64,000 nt of DNA from JANRKF01 sp964519595 (GCA_964519595.1 CAZFJN010000003.1:1-64000), one strand, 5' to 3'. Numbered from the stretch's first letter, positions 51,622-60,494 are shown. The notes: a model not told the origin generated them from the letters alone. Numbers and translations are program-made.

Positions 51622-52683
51622 ATGCAACTTATCCGCGATTATAATAATCTTCCGGCAATATTTCGTGGCGCGGCAATTGCGCTGGGAAATTTTGACGGTT
51701 TGCACCGCGGTCATCAGGCGCTGATTTCACAAACTGTTACGCTAGCGAAATTACTTAAAATTCCTGCGGCAATCATGACTTTCGAACCGCATCCGAGAGA
51801 GTTTTTTTCTTCACGCGCCGCTGCTACTTCTGCTGTTGCTAATTCTGACGCTGCTGCTTCTGCTGTTGCTAATTCTGACGCTGCTGCTTCTGCTGTTGCT
51901 ACTTCTGCTGTTGCTACTGCTTATGACAACTCGAATGATTCCTCCGCGCAGAATTTTCTGAAATTAATGCGGCTTAAAGAAAAACTATCGCAACTGCGCT
52001 ACATGGAAATTGATTTTGTTTATATGCTGCGTTTTAATAGTCATCTTGCAGAAATGCCGGCAGATAAATTCGCAAGCGACATATTGGCAAAAGCTCTTTC
52101 TGCTCGTTATATAATAACCGGAGATAATTTCTGCTTTGGCGCGCAACGCCGCGGAAATAGTAAATTCCTGACTGAAATAGCTGCAGAAAATGGCTTTTCC
52201 TACCGCGCTGTTGAAGAGGTAAAATCCGAGGAGATTATTTCCTCGTCAGCAATACGGCAAGCCTTAACCAATGGCGATATTGGCAAAGCGCAATCCTTGC
52301 TGGGACGAGCGCATAGCATCTGCGGACATGTAATATCCGGCGAAAAACGCGGCCGCAAACTGGGATTTCCAACCGCCAATCTGAATATGCAGAAAATTTT
52401 CGCACCGCGCCATGGTGTATATGCTGTTGACGTTGCAGTTGAAACTGAGCAGACAATCTATTCCGGCGTTGCCAATATCGGAATTAAACCAAGCTTCGGA
52501 AAAAACAAAGTTTCACTTGAAGCGCATTTATTTGAATATTGCGGCGATCTTTATGGTAAATATATAAAAGTTCGACTTAAAAAATTCCTGCGCGATGAAA
52601 AAAAATTTAACTCTCTTGATGAGCTGAAAAAACAAATTGCGCTTGATTGCCAACAGGCGGCAGATCATAAGCTGACTAACTGA
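51622..52683 (+). CDS. ribF: Riboflavin kinase/FAD synthetase RibF
   Basis: Bifunctional enzyme making FMN and FAD; 353 aa. The N-terminal adenylyltransferase has ALGNFDGLHRGHQALI and the C-terminal kinase has GEKRGRKLGFPTANL. Within the first domain, after FEPHPREFFS, lies an extra Ala/Ser/Val/Asn-rich segment of about 40 residues. It is encoded by 30-bp tandem repeats, which makes the protein longer than the usual size of about 310. I chose ATG 51622 over the in-frame TTG 51601. Confidence 0.95.
   Translation: MQLIRDYNNLPAIFRGAAIALGNFDGLHRGHQALISQTVTLAKLLKIPAAIMTFEPHPREFFSSRAAATSAVANSDAAASAVANSDAAASAVATSAVATAYDNSNDSSAQNFLKLMRLKEKLSQLRYMEIDFVYMLRFNSHLAEMPADKFASDILAKALSARYIITGDNFCFGAQRRGNSKFLTEIAAENGFSYRAVEEVKSEEIISSSAIRQALTNGDIGKAQSLLGRAHSICGHVISGEKRGRKLGFPTANLNMQKIFAPRHGVYAVDVAVETEQTIYSGVANIGIKPSFGKNKVSLEAHLFEYCGDLYGKYIKVRLKKFLRDEKKFNSLDELKKQIALDCQQAADHKLTN
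51841..51900 (+). repeat. In-frame 30-bp repeats inside ribF
   Basis: Two identical 30-bp units (51841-51870 and 51871-51900) each begin AATTCTGACGCTGCTGCTTC. Partial units lie on both sides (about 51818-51840 and 51901-51918). Period 30 keeps the frame and encodes NSDAAASAVA repeats. Confidence 0.97.
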
Positions 52684-52748
52684 ATATATGCACATTTGTT
52701 ATGCACATTTGTTGCTGACAAATTTGCATATATTCAGTTATATCAGCT
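52670..52748 (+). terminator. Large hairpin between ribF and lspA
   Basis: A perfect 16-bp arm pair, TAACTGAATATATGCA (52677-52692) and TGCATATATTCAGTTA (52725-52740), is extended inward by CATTTGT/ACAAATT and outward by AGCTGA/TCAGCT with a small bulge. The arm overlaps the ribF stop region. The loop contains a 13-bp direct duplication of TATGCACATTTGT. No U-tract follows, so a classical terminator is not certain. Confidence 0.65.
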
Positions 52749-52764
52749 ATAAGGTTTTATAAAA

Positions 52765-53253
52765 ATGATACAATATAAAAACAAATCGCCTCTAATTTCA
52801 GGAATAATAATCGCAATCATGATCTGCTTAATTGATCAGCTGTGCAAATTATTTCTGCTCGAATTAATGGTAAATGCGCGCGCGCCAATTGAGATAACTT
52901 CTTTTTTCCGGCTGGTTATGGTATTTAATCGCGGCGTAAGTTTTGGAATGTTTGCCGATTACCATTTGCCATGGTTATTCATCACTCTTTCCGTGGTTAT
53001 TTCTGCGGTTTTGTTTGGCTGGTTGCTTAAAGCAGGAAATCATCTGGAAGCAGCTGCAATCGGGCTTATTATCGGCGGCGCGTTTGGCAATGTAATCGAC
53101 CGCCTGCGCTTCGGCGCGGTTGCTGATTTTTTTGATTTTCATCTGGCCGGATATCACTGGCCGGCTTTTAACATTGCCGATAGCGCGATTTTCATAGGGG
53201 TTGTAGTTTTAGTAGTAAAGAGTATTATGCGCGACAATGCGAAAGCAACTTAA
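52765..53253 (+). CDS. lspA: Lipoprotein signal peptidase (SPase II)
   Basis: Inner-membrane aspartic protease that cleaves prolipoproteins; 162 aa with four hydrophobic helices. Catalytic Asp residues lie in GNVIDRLRFGAVADFFDFH and FNIADSAIF. The conserved N-terminal LIDQLCKLF and FNRGVSFGMF are present. It precedes a lipoprotein gene by 17 nt and is itself preceded by ribF. Confidence 0.97.
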   Translation: MIQYKNKSPLISGIIIAIMICLIDQLCKLFLLELMVNARAPIEITSFFRLVMVFNRGVSFGMFADYHLPWLFITLSVVISAVLFGWLLKAGNHLEAAAIGLIIGGAFGNVIDRLRFGAVADFFDFHLAGYHWPAFNIADSAIFIGVVVLVVKSIMRDNAKAT

Positions 53254-53270
53254 CATCTTCTGGAACTAAA

Positions 53271-53921
53271 ATGTTTAAATTCTCAATGTCTGATTCAATG
53301 TCTGATTCAATGTCTAAAATTTCAGCGCTTAAAATTTTAAAGCCAACAGCTGGTAATATTACAATTCCGGCAGTGCTTTTGCTTAGCGTTCTGCTCTGCG
53401 CTTGTGGTGATAGCAGCGTGAAGGAAACGCTCGGACTTGATCGCCGCGCGCCTGATGAATTCAAGGTTATTTCGCGTCCGCCGCTTTCCGTTCCGCCGCA
53501 ATTTGAGTTAAGACCGCCGACTGTGGAAGCCGGATTTAATCAGCCACAAGCAAGCGAAAAAGCGGAATCTTTGTTGCTGGGAAAATCTTCTGATTCTTCT
53601 GCGGCAGCAACAAAACCTTCCGCAGAAACTCCGGCAGAAAATAAATTCCTGCGTAATATCGGCGCTGATAATGCCGATCCGGATGTAAAAAGAAAACTAT
53701 CGGAACAACGAATAAACGAACAGATTAAAAAAGAAAATTCCGGATGGTGGGATAAGATTACAGACCTTCCCGGCGGCAATGAACCGCAAGTAAAGGCCGC
53801 AGATGAAGCAGCGCGAATCAAAAATAATCAGCAGGAAGGAAAGCCGGTAACTGAAGGAGAAACTCCGGAAACCGGAGGCGGAGCGCAAAGCGTGCTGGAA
53901 CGTTTAATTGGCGATGAATGA
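53271..53921 (+). CDS. DUF3035 lipoprotein (possible BamF-like)
   Basis: A 216-residue lipoprotein with lipobox LLCAC (Cys about residue 43). The mature N-terminus carries the family hallmark LGLDRRAPDEFKVISRPPLSVPP. The C-terminal half is charged and probably disordered. DUF3035 proteins next to lspA are typical of Alphaproteobacteria; a relation to the BAM subunit BamF is possible but not shown here. The first residues contain MSDS repeats from a 12-bp duplication, giving three or more in-frame ATG codons, so the true start is uncertain. Confidence 0.8.
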   Translation: MFKFSMSDSMSDSMSKISALKILKPTAGNITIPAVLLLSVLLCACGDSSVKETLGLDRRAPDEFKVISRPPLSVPPQFELRPPTVEAGFNQPQASEKAESLLLGKSSDSSAAATKPSAETPAENKFLRNIGADNADPDVKRKLSEQRINEQIKKENSGWWDKITDLPGGNEPQVKAADEAARIKNNQQEGKPVTEGETPETGGGAQSVLERLIGDE

Positions 53922-53948
53922 TAAATAATCTATGAGCATTTTCAGAAA

Positions 53949-55223
53949 ATGACATATTCAGAACATAGATATTATCAGCAGCATATCAACGGTTGTTGTG
54001 ATGAAGCGGCCAGAACTGAGCTTGATGATCTCTGCCTGAAACTTGATTCCGTGCAGGAAGAATTTGCATCAGGAAATAGCGAGGAAATAGAAGCAATTAT
54101 CGCCTCATGCCGCCGCTCTGATGATTTGCCGGACATTGCCGCAATGGCCGAAAAAATCCGCGCGCGCTATTTACATGTCATTGTCTGCGGTGTTGGCGGC
54201 TCAGGATTAAGCGGCAAGATGCTCGCACATTTGCGTTTGCATGATCTGCAGCGCGCTCCTTCTCTTCATGTGCTTGATACGATTGATCCGGATCTTATTA
54301 ATGCGATTATCGAGCATTGTCCGGCGGAGGATAGTTTCGTGATTACTATCAGCAAATCAGGAAAAACAGTGGAAACAATCAGTCAGTTTTATGTTTTATT
54401 CGCGCATTTCCAAAAAATATTAGGGAAAAAAGCGGCGGAAAATTTCATGATTATAACTGAAAATTCCGATAATCCTCTGCTGCAGACAGCGCGACAACAG
54501 CAAATTGCCACTGTCGAACATCCTAAAAATATCGGCGGTCGTTTTTCTTTATTTACCGCGGTAGGATTACTGCCTGCCGCCTTAGCAGCAATTGATATAA
54601 AAGCCATTCGCGCCGGAGCTTCTGCGGTTGCCGAAGAGTTAAAACAGAAAAATCGTCATCCGGCATTAATCGGCGCAGCCTTGCAATATTATCATATGCG
54701 TAGCCAGCGCAATATGTCAGTTATGTTTTTATATAGCGAAAGACTTAAAGGCTTAAGTGCCTGGTATCGACAAAGCTGGGCGGAAAGCCTTGGCAAAAGC
54801 GGCTCAGGCAGCACGCCAATTTGCGCTATCGGCACAACTGATCAGCATAGCCAGCTGCAACTCTACCTTGACGGTCCGGATGATAAGTTTTTTACTTTCA
54901 TCACACAATCACAAGCCGGAATCGGCCAGAAAATTCACGTTCCTGCTTTTCCTGAGCTTGATTATCTTCACGGAAAAACTACCGGCGATATAATGGAATC
55001 AGAACAAAAAGCCACGCGCGAAACTATTATTGCTCACAAACGTCCAGTGCGTTTGCTGGAAATCACCTCTCTTAATGAAGAGTCTCTCGGCGCGCTGATC
55101 ATGCATTTTATTCTCGAAATAGCCTTTACCGCCAGATTACTGCGCGTAAATGCTTTCAATCAGCCGGCGGTTGAAGAAAGCAAGCGCCGCGCGCGCGATT
55201 ATTTGTCAAAACTGACAAAGTAA
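53949..55223 (+). CDS. pgi: Glucose-6-phosphate isomerase
   Basis: Interconverts glucose-6-phosphate and fructose-6-phosphate; 424 aa, a short bacterial form. It has VCGVGGSGLSGKMLA in the first SIS domain, TISKSGKTVETISQ, GGRFSLFTAVGLLP and SWAESLGKSGSGSTP with substrate-binding residues. The C-terminal region, VNAFNQPAVEESKRRARDYL, contains the catalytic-domain Lys/Gln signature. It lies 27 nt after the DUF3035 gene. Confidence 0.92.
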   Translation: MTYSEHRYYQQHINGCCDEAARTELDDLCLKLDSVQEEFASGNSEEIEAIIASCRRSDDLPDIAAMAEKIRARYLHVIVCGVGGSGLSGKMLAHLRLHDLQRAPSLHVLDTIDPDLINAIIEHCPAEDSFVITISKSGKTVETISQFYVLFAHFQKILGKKAAENFMIITENSDNPLLQTARQQQIATVEHPKNIGGRFSLFTAVGLLPAALAAIDIKAIRAGASAVAEELKQKNRHPALIGAALQYYHMRSQRNMSVMFLYSERLKGLSAWYRQSWAESLGKSGSGSTPICAIGTTDQHSQLQLYLDGPDDKFFTFITQSQAGIGQKIHVPAFPELDYLHGKTTGDIMESEQKATRETIIAHKRPVRLLEITSLNEESLGALIMHFILEIAFTARLLRVNAFNQPAVEESKRRARDYLSKLTK

Positions 55224-55245
55224 ATTCGACCACACGAATATTCTC

Positions 55246-57246
55246 ATGACAATTCGCATCTTGCCAAATAGCTTGATTAACCGAATCGCCGCCGGAGAAG
55301 TGGTGGAAAGACCTGCTTCCGTGATAAAAGAGCTGGTAGAAAATTCACTAGATGCCGGAGCAACCTCAATAGAGGTGGTAGTTGAAGAAGCAGGAAAAAA
55401 CCTGATTATCGTTCAGGATAACGGCAAAGGCATGAGCTGCGAGGAATTGCACCTTGCCATACAGCGCCACGCCACTTCCAAATTACCAGGCGATGATGTT
55501 CTTGATATACGCTATTTTGGCTTTCGCGGCGAGGCGTTGCCTTCAATCGCTTCCGTAAGCCGGATGTCTATCGCCTCGCGGCGAATAAAGGATGAACATG
55601 GCTGGAGCATTTCTCTGGAAGGCGGCGCAACAATCGGCACAACAATAGGCGCAACAGAACAATCAGAAAAATTATCAGCAACTCCTGTTGCCATGAAAAC
55701 CGGAACAAGAATCGAAGTGCGTGATTTATTCTACGTTACTCCGGCACGTCTGCAATTTTTGAAAAGTGATCGCACTGAATTGCAGCAGATACAAGATATC
55801 ATGCGTAAATTCGCCATGGCACATCCGGAGAAATCATTCTCTCTTACCAACGGCACAAAAACCCTGCTTGATGTCCGCGCTGCTACTTCTTACCTTGCTG
55901 CTGTAAATGCTGATGATTTTGAGGCTGATAATCAGCATAATTCTCCAGATATTCCTTATGCCACAAAATCAGCACATCTGCGAATTAGCGAAATATTAGG
56001 CATCGCATTTGCTGAAAATTCGATGACCATAGCGCATCAACGCAGCGCAATCACAATTTCCGGCTTTGCTTCTTTGCCAACTTACCATCTCGGCAATTCA
56101 ACCGCACAATATTTATTTGTAAATAGCCGCCCAGTTCGTGATAAATTATTATTAGGCGTAGTACGCGCCGCTTATCAGGATGTTTTAGCTTCTGATCGTT
56201 ATCCGGCAGTTGTTTTGTTTCTTAATCTGCCACCGGAAGAAGTTGATGTAAATGTTCATCCGGCAAAGGCTGAGGTGCGTTTTCGTGATGCACAAGCAGT
56301 TCGCGGACTAATAATCGGCGCATTACGTAACGCAATCAGCGCCGCCGGATTTCGCGCTTCTAATCATGTCGCGGCAAACGCGCTGGAACGCTTCGCCGCT
56401 AATAATGAAATCGCACGCCATAGCGCGCCGTTATTTGCCACAACATTTGCAACAACATCTGCGACAAAATCTACAACAACATTCGCCACAACAAATTCCA
56501 CATACAAAGCTCCTGATGCTGCTTATTCATCATTTAATGAACCTCCTGCTTATGAATATGAAGCGGCTATTGATCTTCCTGCCGCGCCTAATTCATATAG
56601 TCACAGCCTCGTTCCGCAAGCGAAATCATTTCAATCATCAACCGCGCAAAACAATGAAACAATTTCTTATCCGCTAGGCGCAGCGCGAACACAGCTGCAT
56701 AAAACTTACATTGTCGCAGAAACTCACCATAGTATCGTAATAGTTGATCAACACGCCGCTCATGAACGGCTGATTTATGAAAAAATGAAACAAGCTCTCT
56801 CAGCGCAGAAAATCGCTAGACAAACATTGCTGATTCCGGAAATTGTAGAGCTTGATTCCGCCGCCGCAGAATCTCTGCTGGCACGCCGCCAGCAATTCGC
56901 CGACCTCGGCCTGATAATAGAAGAATTCGGCCATGGCAGTATCATTGTTCGTGAAACTCCTTCCTTGCTTGGCGTGGTGAACGTTCAATCGCTCATTACC
57001 TCTCTTGCTGACGATATCAAAGAATATGACGAAACAATGTCTCTGGAAGCGCTGCTGCAACATGTATGCGGAACTATGGCCTGCCACGGCAGCATCCGCG
57101 CCGGGCGCGAGCTGGCAATTGAAGAAATGAATGCCCTGCTCAGAGAGATGGAAAAAACTCCTTCTTCCGGACAATGTAACCATGGACGTCCGACTTATAT
57201 TGAGTTAAAACGCAAGGATATTGAAGTTCTGTTCGGACGGCGTTGA
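55246..57246 (+). CDS. mutL: DNA mismatch repair protein MutL
   Basis: GHKL ATPase coordinating mismatch repair; 666 aa. The N-terminal ATPase has ERPASVIKELVENSLDAGATS, DNGKGM and GFRGEALPSIASV. A flexible linker (about 390-480) includes a Thr/Ala-rich stretch from short tandem repeats (FATTFATTSAT). The C-terminal domain carries DQHAAHERLIYE, matching the DQHAx2Ex4E endonuclease metal motif, plus the distal CNHGRP. It should therefore nick DNA itself, in line with no MutH. Confidence 0.97.
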   Translation: MTIRILPNSLINRIAAGEVVERPASVIKELVENSLDAGATSIEVVVEEAGKNLIIVQDNGKGMSCEELHLAIQRHATSKLPGDDVLDIRYFGFRGEALPSIASVSRMSIASRRIKDEHGWSISLEGGATIGTTIGATEQSEKLSATPVAMKTGTRIEVRDLFYVTPARLQFLKSDRTELQQIQDIMRKFAMAHPEKSFSLTNGTKTLLDVRAATSYLAAVNADDFEADNQHNSPDIPYATKSAHLRISEILGIAFAENSMTIAHQRSAITISGFASLPTYHLGNSTAQYLFVNSRPVRDKLLLGVVRAAYQDVLASDRYPAVVLFLNLPPEEVDVNVHPAKAEVRFRDAQAVRGLIIGALRNAISAAGFRASNHVAANALERFAANNEIARHSAPLFATTFATTSATKSTTTFATTNSTYKAPDAAYSSFNEPPAYEYEAAIDLPAAPNSYSHSLVPQAKSFQSSTAQNNETISYPLGAARTQLHKTYIVAETHHSIVIVDQHAAHERLIYEKMKQALSAQKIARQTLLIPEIVELDSAAAESLLARRQQFADLGLIIEEFGHGSIIVRETPSLLGVVNVQSLITSLADDIKEYDETMSLEALLQHVCGTMACHGSIRAGRELAIEEMNALLREMEKTPSSGQCNHGRPTYIELKRKDIEVLFGRR

Positions 57247-57327
57247 TGAGTATACGTTGATGAGCATATTGTCGTTATGAGCATATTATCGTTATGAATA
57301 TTTTATCGTTATGAGTATTTTATCTTT
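57246..57327. repeat. 17-bp duplications of the wecA-like start region
   Basis: Units beginning ATGAGCATATTATCGTT occur at 57260, 57277 and 57294, and the last, ATGAGTATTTTATCTTT, at 57311 is the gene start itself. A shorter copy begins at 57246, overlapping the mutL stop. Each upstream ATG is out of frame with the next by 17 nt. Confidence 0.93.
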
Positions 57328-58381
57328 ATTTGTCGCTTTGGCAGCTTTTTTAATTTCCTTAATTGGCACAAGATTATTGATCTTGGCATTTCGTTCACGA
57401 AGATTATGGCTTGATATTCCTAATCAGCGCAGTAATCACAGCACGCCAGTTCCACGCGGCGGCGGACTGGCCGTTGTTTTCGCGTTGCTTATTCCAATGA
57501 TGATCGCTGATATAAATATCGCCATAGTCCTTGCCACATTGCTGCTGGTTGGCGTTTCAATGTTTGACGACTTAATTGGAACTCCTCCTTACATTCGCCT
57601 GCTGGTTCAGATTATCGCTGTTTCAATAGCAGTCAGCACCTTTCCTGACATCATCTTAACAGATTCATTTCTCTCGCCTTTTCTGACGCCTTTTCTGACG
57701 CCTTTTCTAACACCTTTTCTGATAAAAATTCTTATCGCTCTGTGCTGGATATGGTTCATAAATCTTTTTAATTTTATGGACGGTATTGACGGTATTTCCG
57801 CCACAGAAATGGTTTCAATTGGCTGCGGAATTTCAATACTGCTTGCCATTGCCGGAGAGTTTCCTTCGCCGCTTTCGCACTATGCTATGATCATCGCCGC
57901 AGCCGGACTTGGTTTCTGGTGGTGGAATAAACAGCCGGCAAAAATATTTTTAGGCGATGTCGGCAGCATTCCAATTGGCTTTCTCACTGGCTATATCTTA
58001 TTGCTCGCCGCTTATTCAGGATATGCAGTTTCCGCGCTGATAATCGCCGGCTATTATCTGGCTGACAGCAGCGTTACCATCATCAGAAGAATCTGGCGGC
58101 GCGAAAAAATATGGCAAGCTCATTCGCTGCATTATTATCAGCAAGCCGCGCGCAAAGGCTGGTCACATAATTCAATAACGCGCATCATCGCCGGAGTTAA
58201 TGTGTTGCTCTGCTATCTGGCAACGCAAGCCGCTCTTAATCCTAAAATTGAATGGCTATTTTCTGCTTTGGCTTTAATGCTGGTTTTTATGGTAATGGGA
58301 ATATTCGCGCATGGCAATGTTAAGGATGATGAGCTAAAAACCAGCGAAAAAATCTCCTTAGATACAAAGACTCGGCAATGA
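57311..58381 (+). CDS. WecA/MraY-like undecaprenyl-phosphate sugar-1-phosphate transferase
   Basis: Polytopic inner-membrane enzyme of 356 aa in glycosyltransferase family 4. It would transfer a sugar-1-phosphate from a UDP-sugar to undecaprenyl phosphate, starting a surface glycan. It has HSTPVPRGGGLAV, the metal-binding FDDLIGTP, NLFNFMDGIDG and IFLGDVGSIPIGF. A loop after TFPDIILTDS contains PFLT repeated from a 12-bp tandem array. The next gene, a sugar dehydratase, overlaps by 4 nt. Confidence 0.93.
   Translation: MSILSLFVALAAFLISLIGTRLLILAFRSRRLWLDIPNQRSNHSTPVPRGGGLAVVFALLIPMMIADINIAIVLATLLLVGVSMFDDLIGTPPYIRLLVQIIAVSIAVSTFPDIILTDSFLSPFLTPFLTPFLTPFLIKILIALCWIWFINLFNFMDGIDGISATEMVSIGCGISILLAIAGEFPSPLSHYAMIIAAAGLGFWWWNKQPAKIFLGDVGSIPIGFLTGYILLLAAYSGYAVSALIIAGYYLADSSVTIIRRIWRREKIWQAHSLHYYQQAARKGWSHNSITRIIAGVNVLLCYLATQAALNPKIEWLFSALALMLVFMVMGIFAHGNVKDDELKTSEKISLDTKTRQ
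57677..57720 (+). repeat. In-frame 12-bp repeats inside the wecA-like gene
   Basis: CCTTTTCTGACG occurs at 57677, 57689 and (as CCTTTTCTAACA) 57701, with a partial copy at 57713. Reading frame is kept and PFLT is repeated in a loop between membrane helices. Confidence 0.95.
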
Positions 58382-60426
58382 AAAAACGCTTTAATATTCG
58401 CATCCTGATTGCCGCTCTTCATGACGCAACTATGGCGACATTGAGCTTTTTCCTGTCGCTTTATCTGCGCCTTGGCAATGAGCAGCTTGATTATTATCAG
58501 CAATATATTTTTCCGGAAGCGATTTCCTTCGTGGTTATCTGCCTGTGCGTATTCATATTTATGCGCCTTTACGGCGGATTATGGCGCTTTGCTTCAATGC
58601 ATGACATGGTGGCAATTGCCAAATCAGTTTCACTGGCGATTCTGATTTTCGCCGCTTACATGTTTATCGCTAATCGTCTGGAAAATTTGCCGCGCTCAGT
58701 ACTGGCAATAAACTTGCTGCTGCTTATCGCTATGCTGACAATTCCACGCTTCGCCTACCGCGCCATAAAAGACCGCCGGCTGATCTGGGAACTGACTCTT
58801 GAAGAAGTGGCAAAAATTCCTGTGTTGCTGGTTGGAACAAGCAATCTGGCAGAACGTTTTATTGACGACATGACCACTGATCCGCGCACGCCTTATAAAG
58901 TAATCGGCCTTATTGATGAACAATCTTCGCTGCATAATCGCACTATCAGACGTGTGCCAATTTATGGAAATATCAATGATCTACCAAGAATTTTAAGTAA
59001 AATGGCCAATAGCGGCAAACATCCGCGCAAAATACTTATCGCTGATCCTTACTTAAGCGGCGATAAAATTCAGCAGCTGGTGAAAATTTCTGACGAAGCC
59101 GCTGTGCCGATTGCGCGTATTCCGGAACTGAGCGATTTTAATCAGCATTTTGACAAAAAAACTGATATAAAGCCAATTGCGCTTGAGGATTTACTAGGCA
59201 GACCACAAAACGCTCTTAACCGCGACATAATGCGCGCGCTTATTAACAACAAGCGTATTCTGATAACTGGCGCCGGCGGCAGTATTGGCAGCGAAATGTC
59301 GCGCCAGATCGCTGACTATAATCCAACGCAGCTGATGCTGCTTGATTCATGCGAGTATAATTTATATCTCATCAATCGTGAAATTCTGAACATTATCAAT
59401 AAACACGATACAAAATCAGCACAATCATCGCCGCAAGAAAATAATAACTCTGATAATAAACTCGATAATAAACTTGATAATAAACTTGATAATAATTCTG
59501 ACAATCAAATTGCCGATCAAGACTGCGCTAAAAAGCTACAAATCAGGCTTGGCGATATTCGTGATCAGCTCCTTATTAATCATGTATTTTCATCATTTAA
59601 GCCGGATATTGTTTTTCACACGGCAGCAATCAAACATGTTGCCATAGCTGAGGAAAATCCTGAAGAAACTGTACTGACAAACATTTTTGGCACTAAACAT
59701 ATTGCTGATGCCTGCATCGCGCACCAAGTCGCGCATATGATAATAATTTCAACTGATAAGGCGGTAAATCCAACTTGCGTAATGGGCGCAACAAAATCTG
59801 TTGCTGAATCATATTGTCAATCACTAGGCCAGAAATTGAATCAAAAATTAGACCGGAAACTAGACTGGAAACTAGACCAGAAACTAGAAGGAAAAACTAC
59901 ACGCTTTATAACCGTGCGTTTTGGCAATGTTCTTGGTTCAACCGGCTCAGTTATTCCTATTTTTCAGGAACAGATTGCAAAAGGCGGTCCTTTAACAGTC
60001 ACGCATCGTGATGCTACGCGCTATTTCATGACTGTGCGCGAAGCGGTTGAGCTGGTCTTACATGCCGCTTCCGTCGGCGCTAAAATGCCTGATTCCAGCG
60101 AGCATGTTTTTGTCCTTGATATGGGAAAACCAATCTCTATTCATGATTTAGCGCTGCAAATGATCAGGCTGGCCGGACGCAAAGCTAAAGATGAAATAAA
60201 AATCATCTTTACCGGACTTAGTCCTGGCGAAAAATTACATGAAGAGCTGTTCTGCGCTGACGAAAAAATTGTACCAACAAACCATCAGGGCATAAAACTT
60301 GCGCGTTTTGCGGTTAAAGACTATAGAAATCTGGAAGATGATCTTGAGCATCTGCGCTTAGCCAGCAGCGAACGTGACAAAATAAAAACTCTGCAACTAT
60401 TAAAAAAATGCGCTGAACTATATTGA
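58378..60426 (+). CDS. Membrane-bound nucleotide-sugar 4,6-dehydratase (CapD/WbpM/FlaA1-like)
   Basis: A 682-residue protein with four N-terminal transmembrane helices (about 10-110), a CoA-binding-like Rossmann domain (LLVGTSNLAERFIDDM), then a UDP-sugar dehydratase domain with NAD site ITGAGGSIGSEMSRQIADY. The active site reads IISTDKAVNPTCVMGATKS, with Met in place of the usual Tyr of the YxxxK pair, as in long membrane-type enzymes. Two insertions are repeat-derived: DNKL units (about 360) and KLDx units (about 480). It acts with the preceding gene in surface polysaccharide or lipid-linked sugar synthesis. Confidence 0.93.
   Translation: MKKRFNIRILIAALHDATMATLSFFLSLYLRLGNEQLDYYQQYIFPEAISFVVICLCVFIFMRLYGGLWRFASMHDMVAIAKSVSLAILIFAAYMFIANRLENLPRSVLAINLLLLIAMLTIPRFAYRAIKDRRLIWELTLEEVAKIPVLLVGTSNLAERFIDDMTTDPRTPYKVIGLIDEQSSLHNRTIRRVPIYGNINDLPRILSKMANSGKHPRKILIADPYLSGDKIQQLVKISDEAAVPIARIPELSDFNQHFDKKTDIKPIALEDLLGRPQNALNRDIMRALINNKRILITGAGGSIGSEMSRQIADYNPTQLMLLDSCEYNLYLINREILNIINKHDTKSAQSSPQENNNSDNKLDNKLDNKLDNNSDNQIADQDCAKKLQIRLGDIRDQLLINHVFSSFKPDIVFHTAAIKHVAIAEENPEETVLTNIFGTKHIADACIAHQVAHMIIISTDKAVNPTCVMGATKSVAESYCQSLGQKLNQKLDRKLDWKLDQKLEGKTTRFITVRFGNVLGSTGSVIPIFQEQIAKGGPLTVTHRDATRYFMTVREAVELVLHAASVGAKMPDSSEHVFVLDMGKPISIHDLALQMIRLAGRKAKDEIKIIFTGLSPGEKLHEELFCADEKIVPTNHQGIKLARFAVKDYRNLEDDLEHLRLASSERDKIKTLQLLKKCAELY
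59449..59497 (+). repeat. In-frame 12-bp repeats (DNKL units) in the capD-like gene
   Basis: AATAAACTTGAT and close variants occur about three to four times in tandem, encoding DNKL repeats within a surface loop of the dehydratase domain. Confidence 0.93.
59828..59888 (+). repeat. In-frame 12-bp repeats (KLDx units) in the capD-like gene
   Basis: Units close to AAACTAGACCGG occur about five times, encoding KLNQ, KLDR, KLDW, KLDQ and KLEG just after the active-site helix. It is an independent expansion from the DNKL array in the same gene. Confidence 0.94.
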
Positions 60427-60494
60427 TAACTATATTAATAAACAGTCTGAATTAATAAACAATTTGAATTAATAAACCATTTGATCAGGATAAT

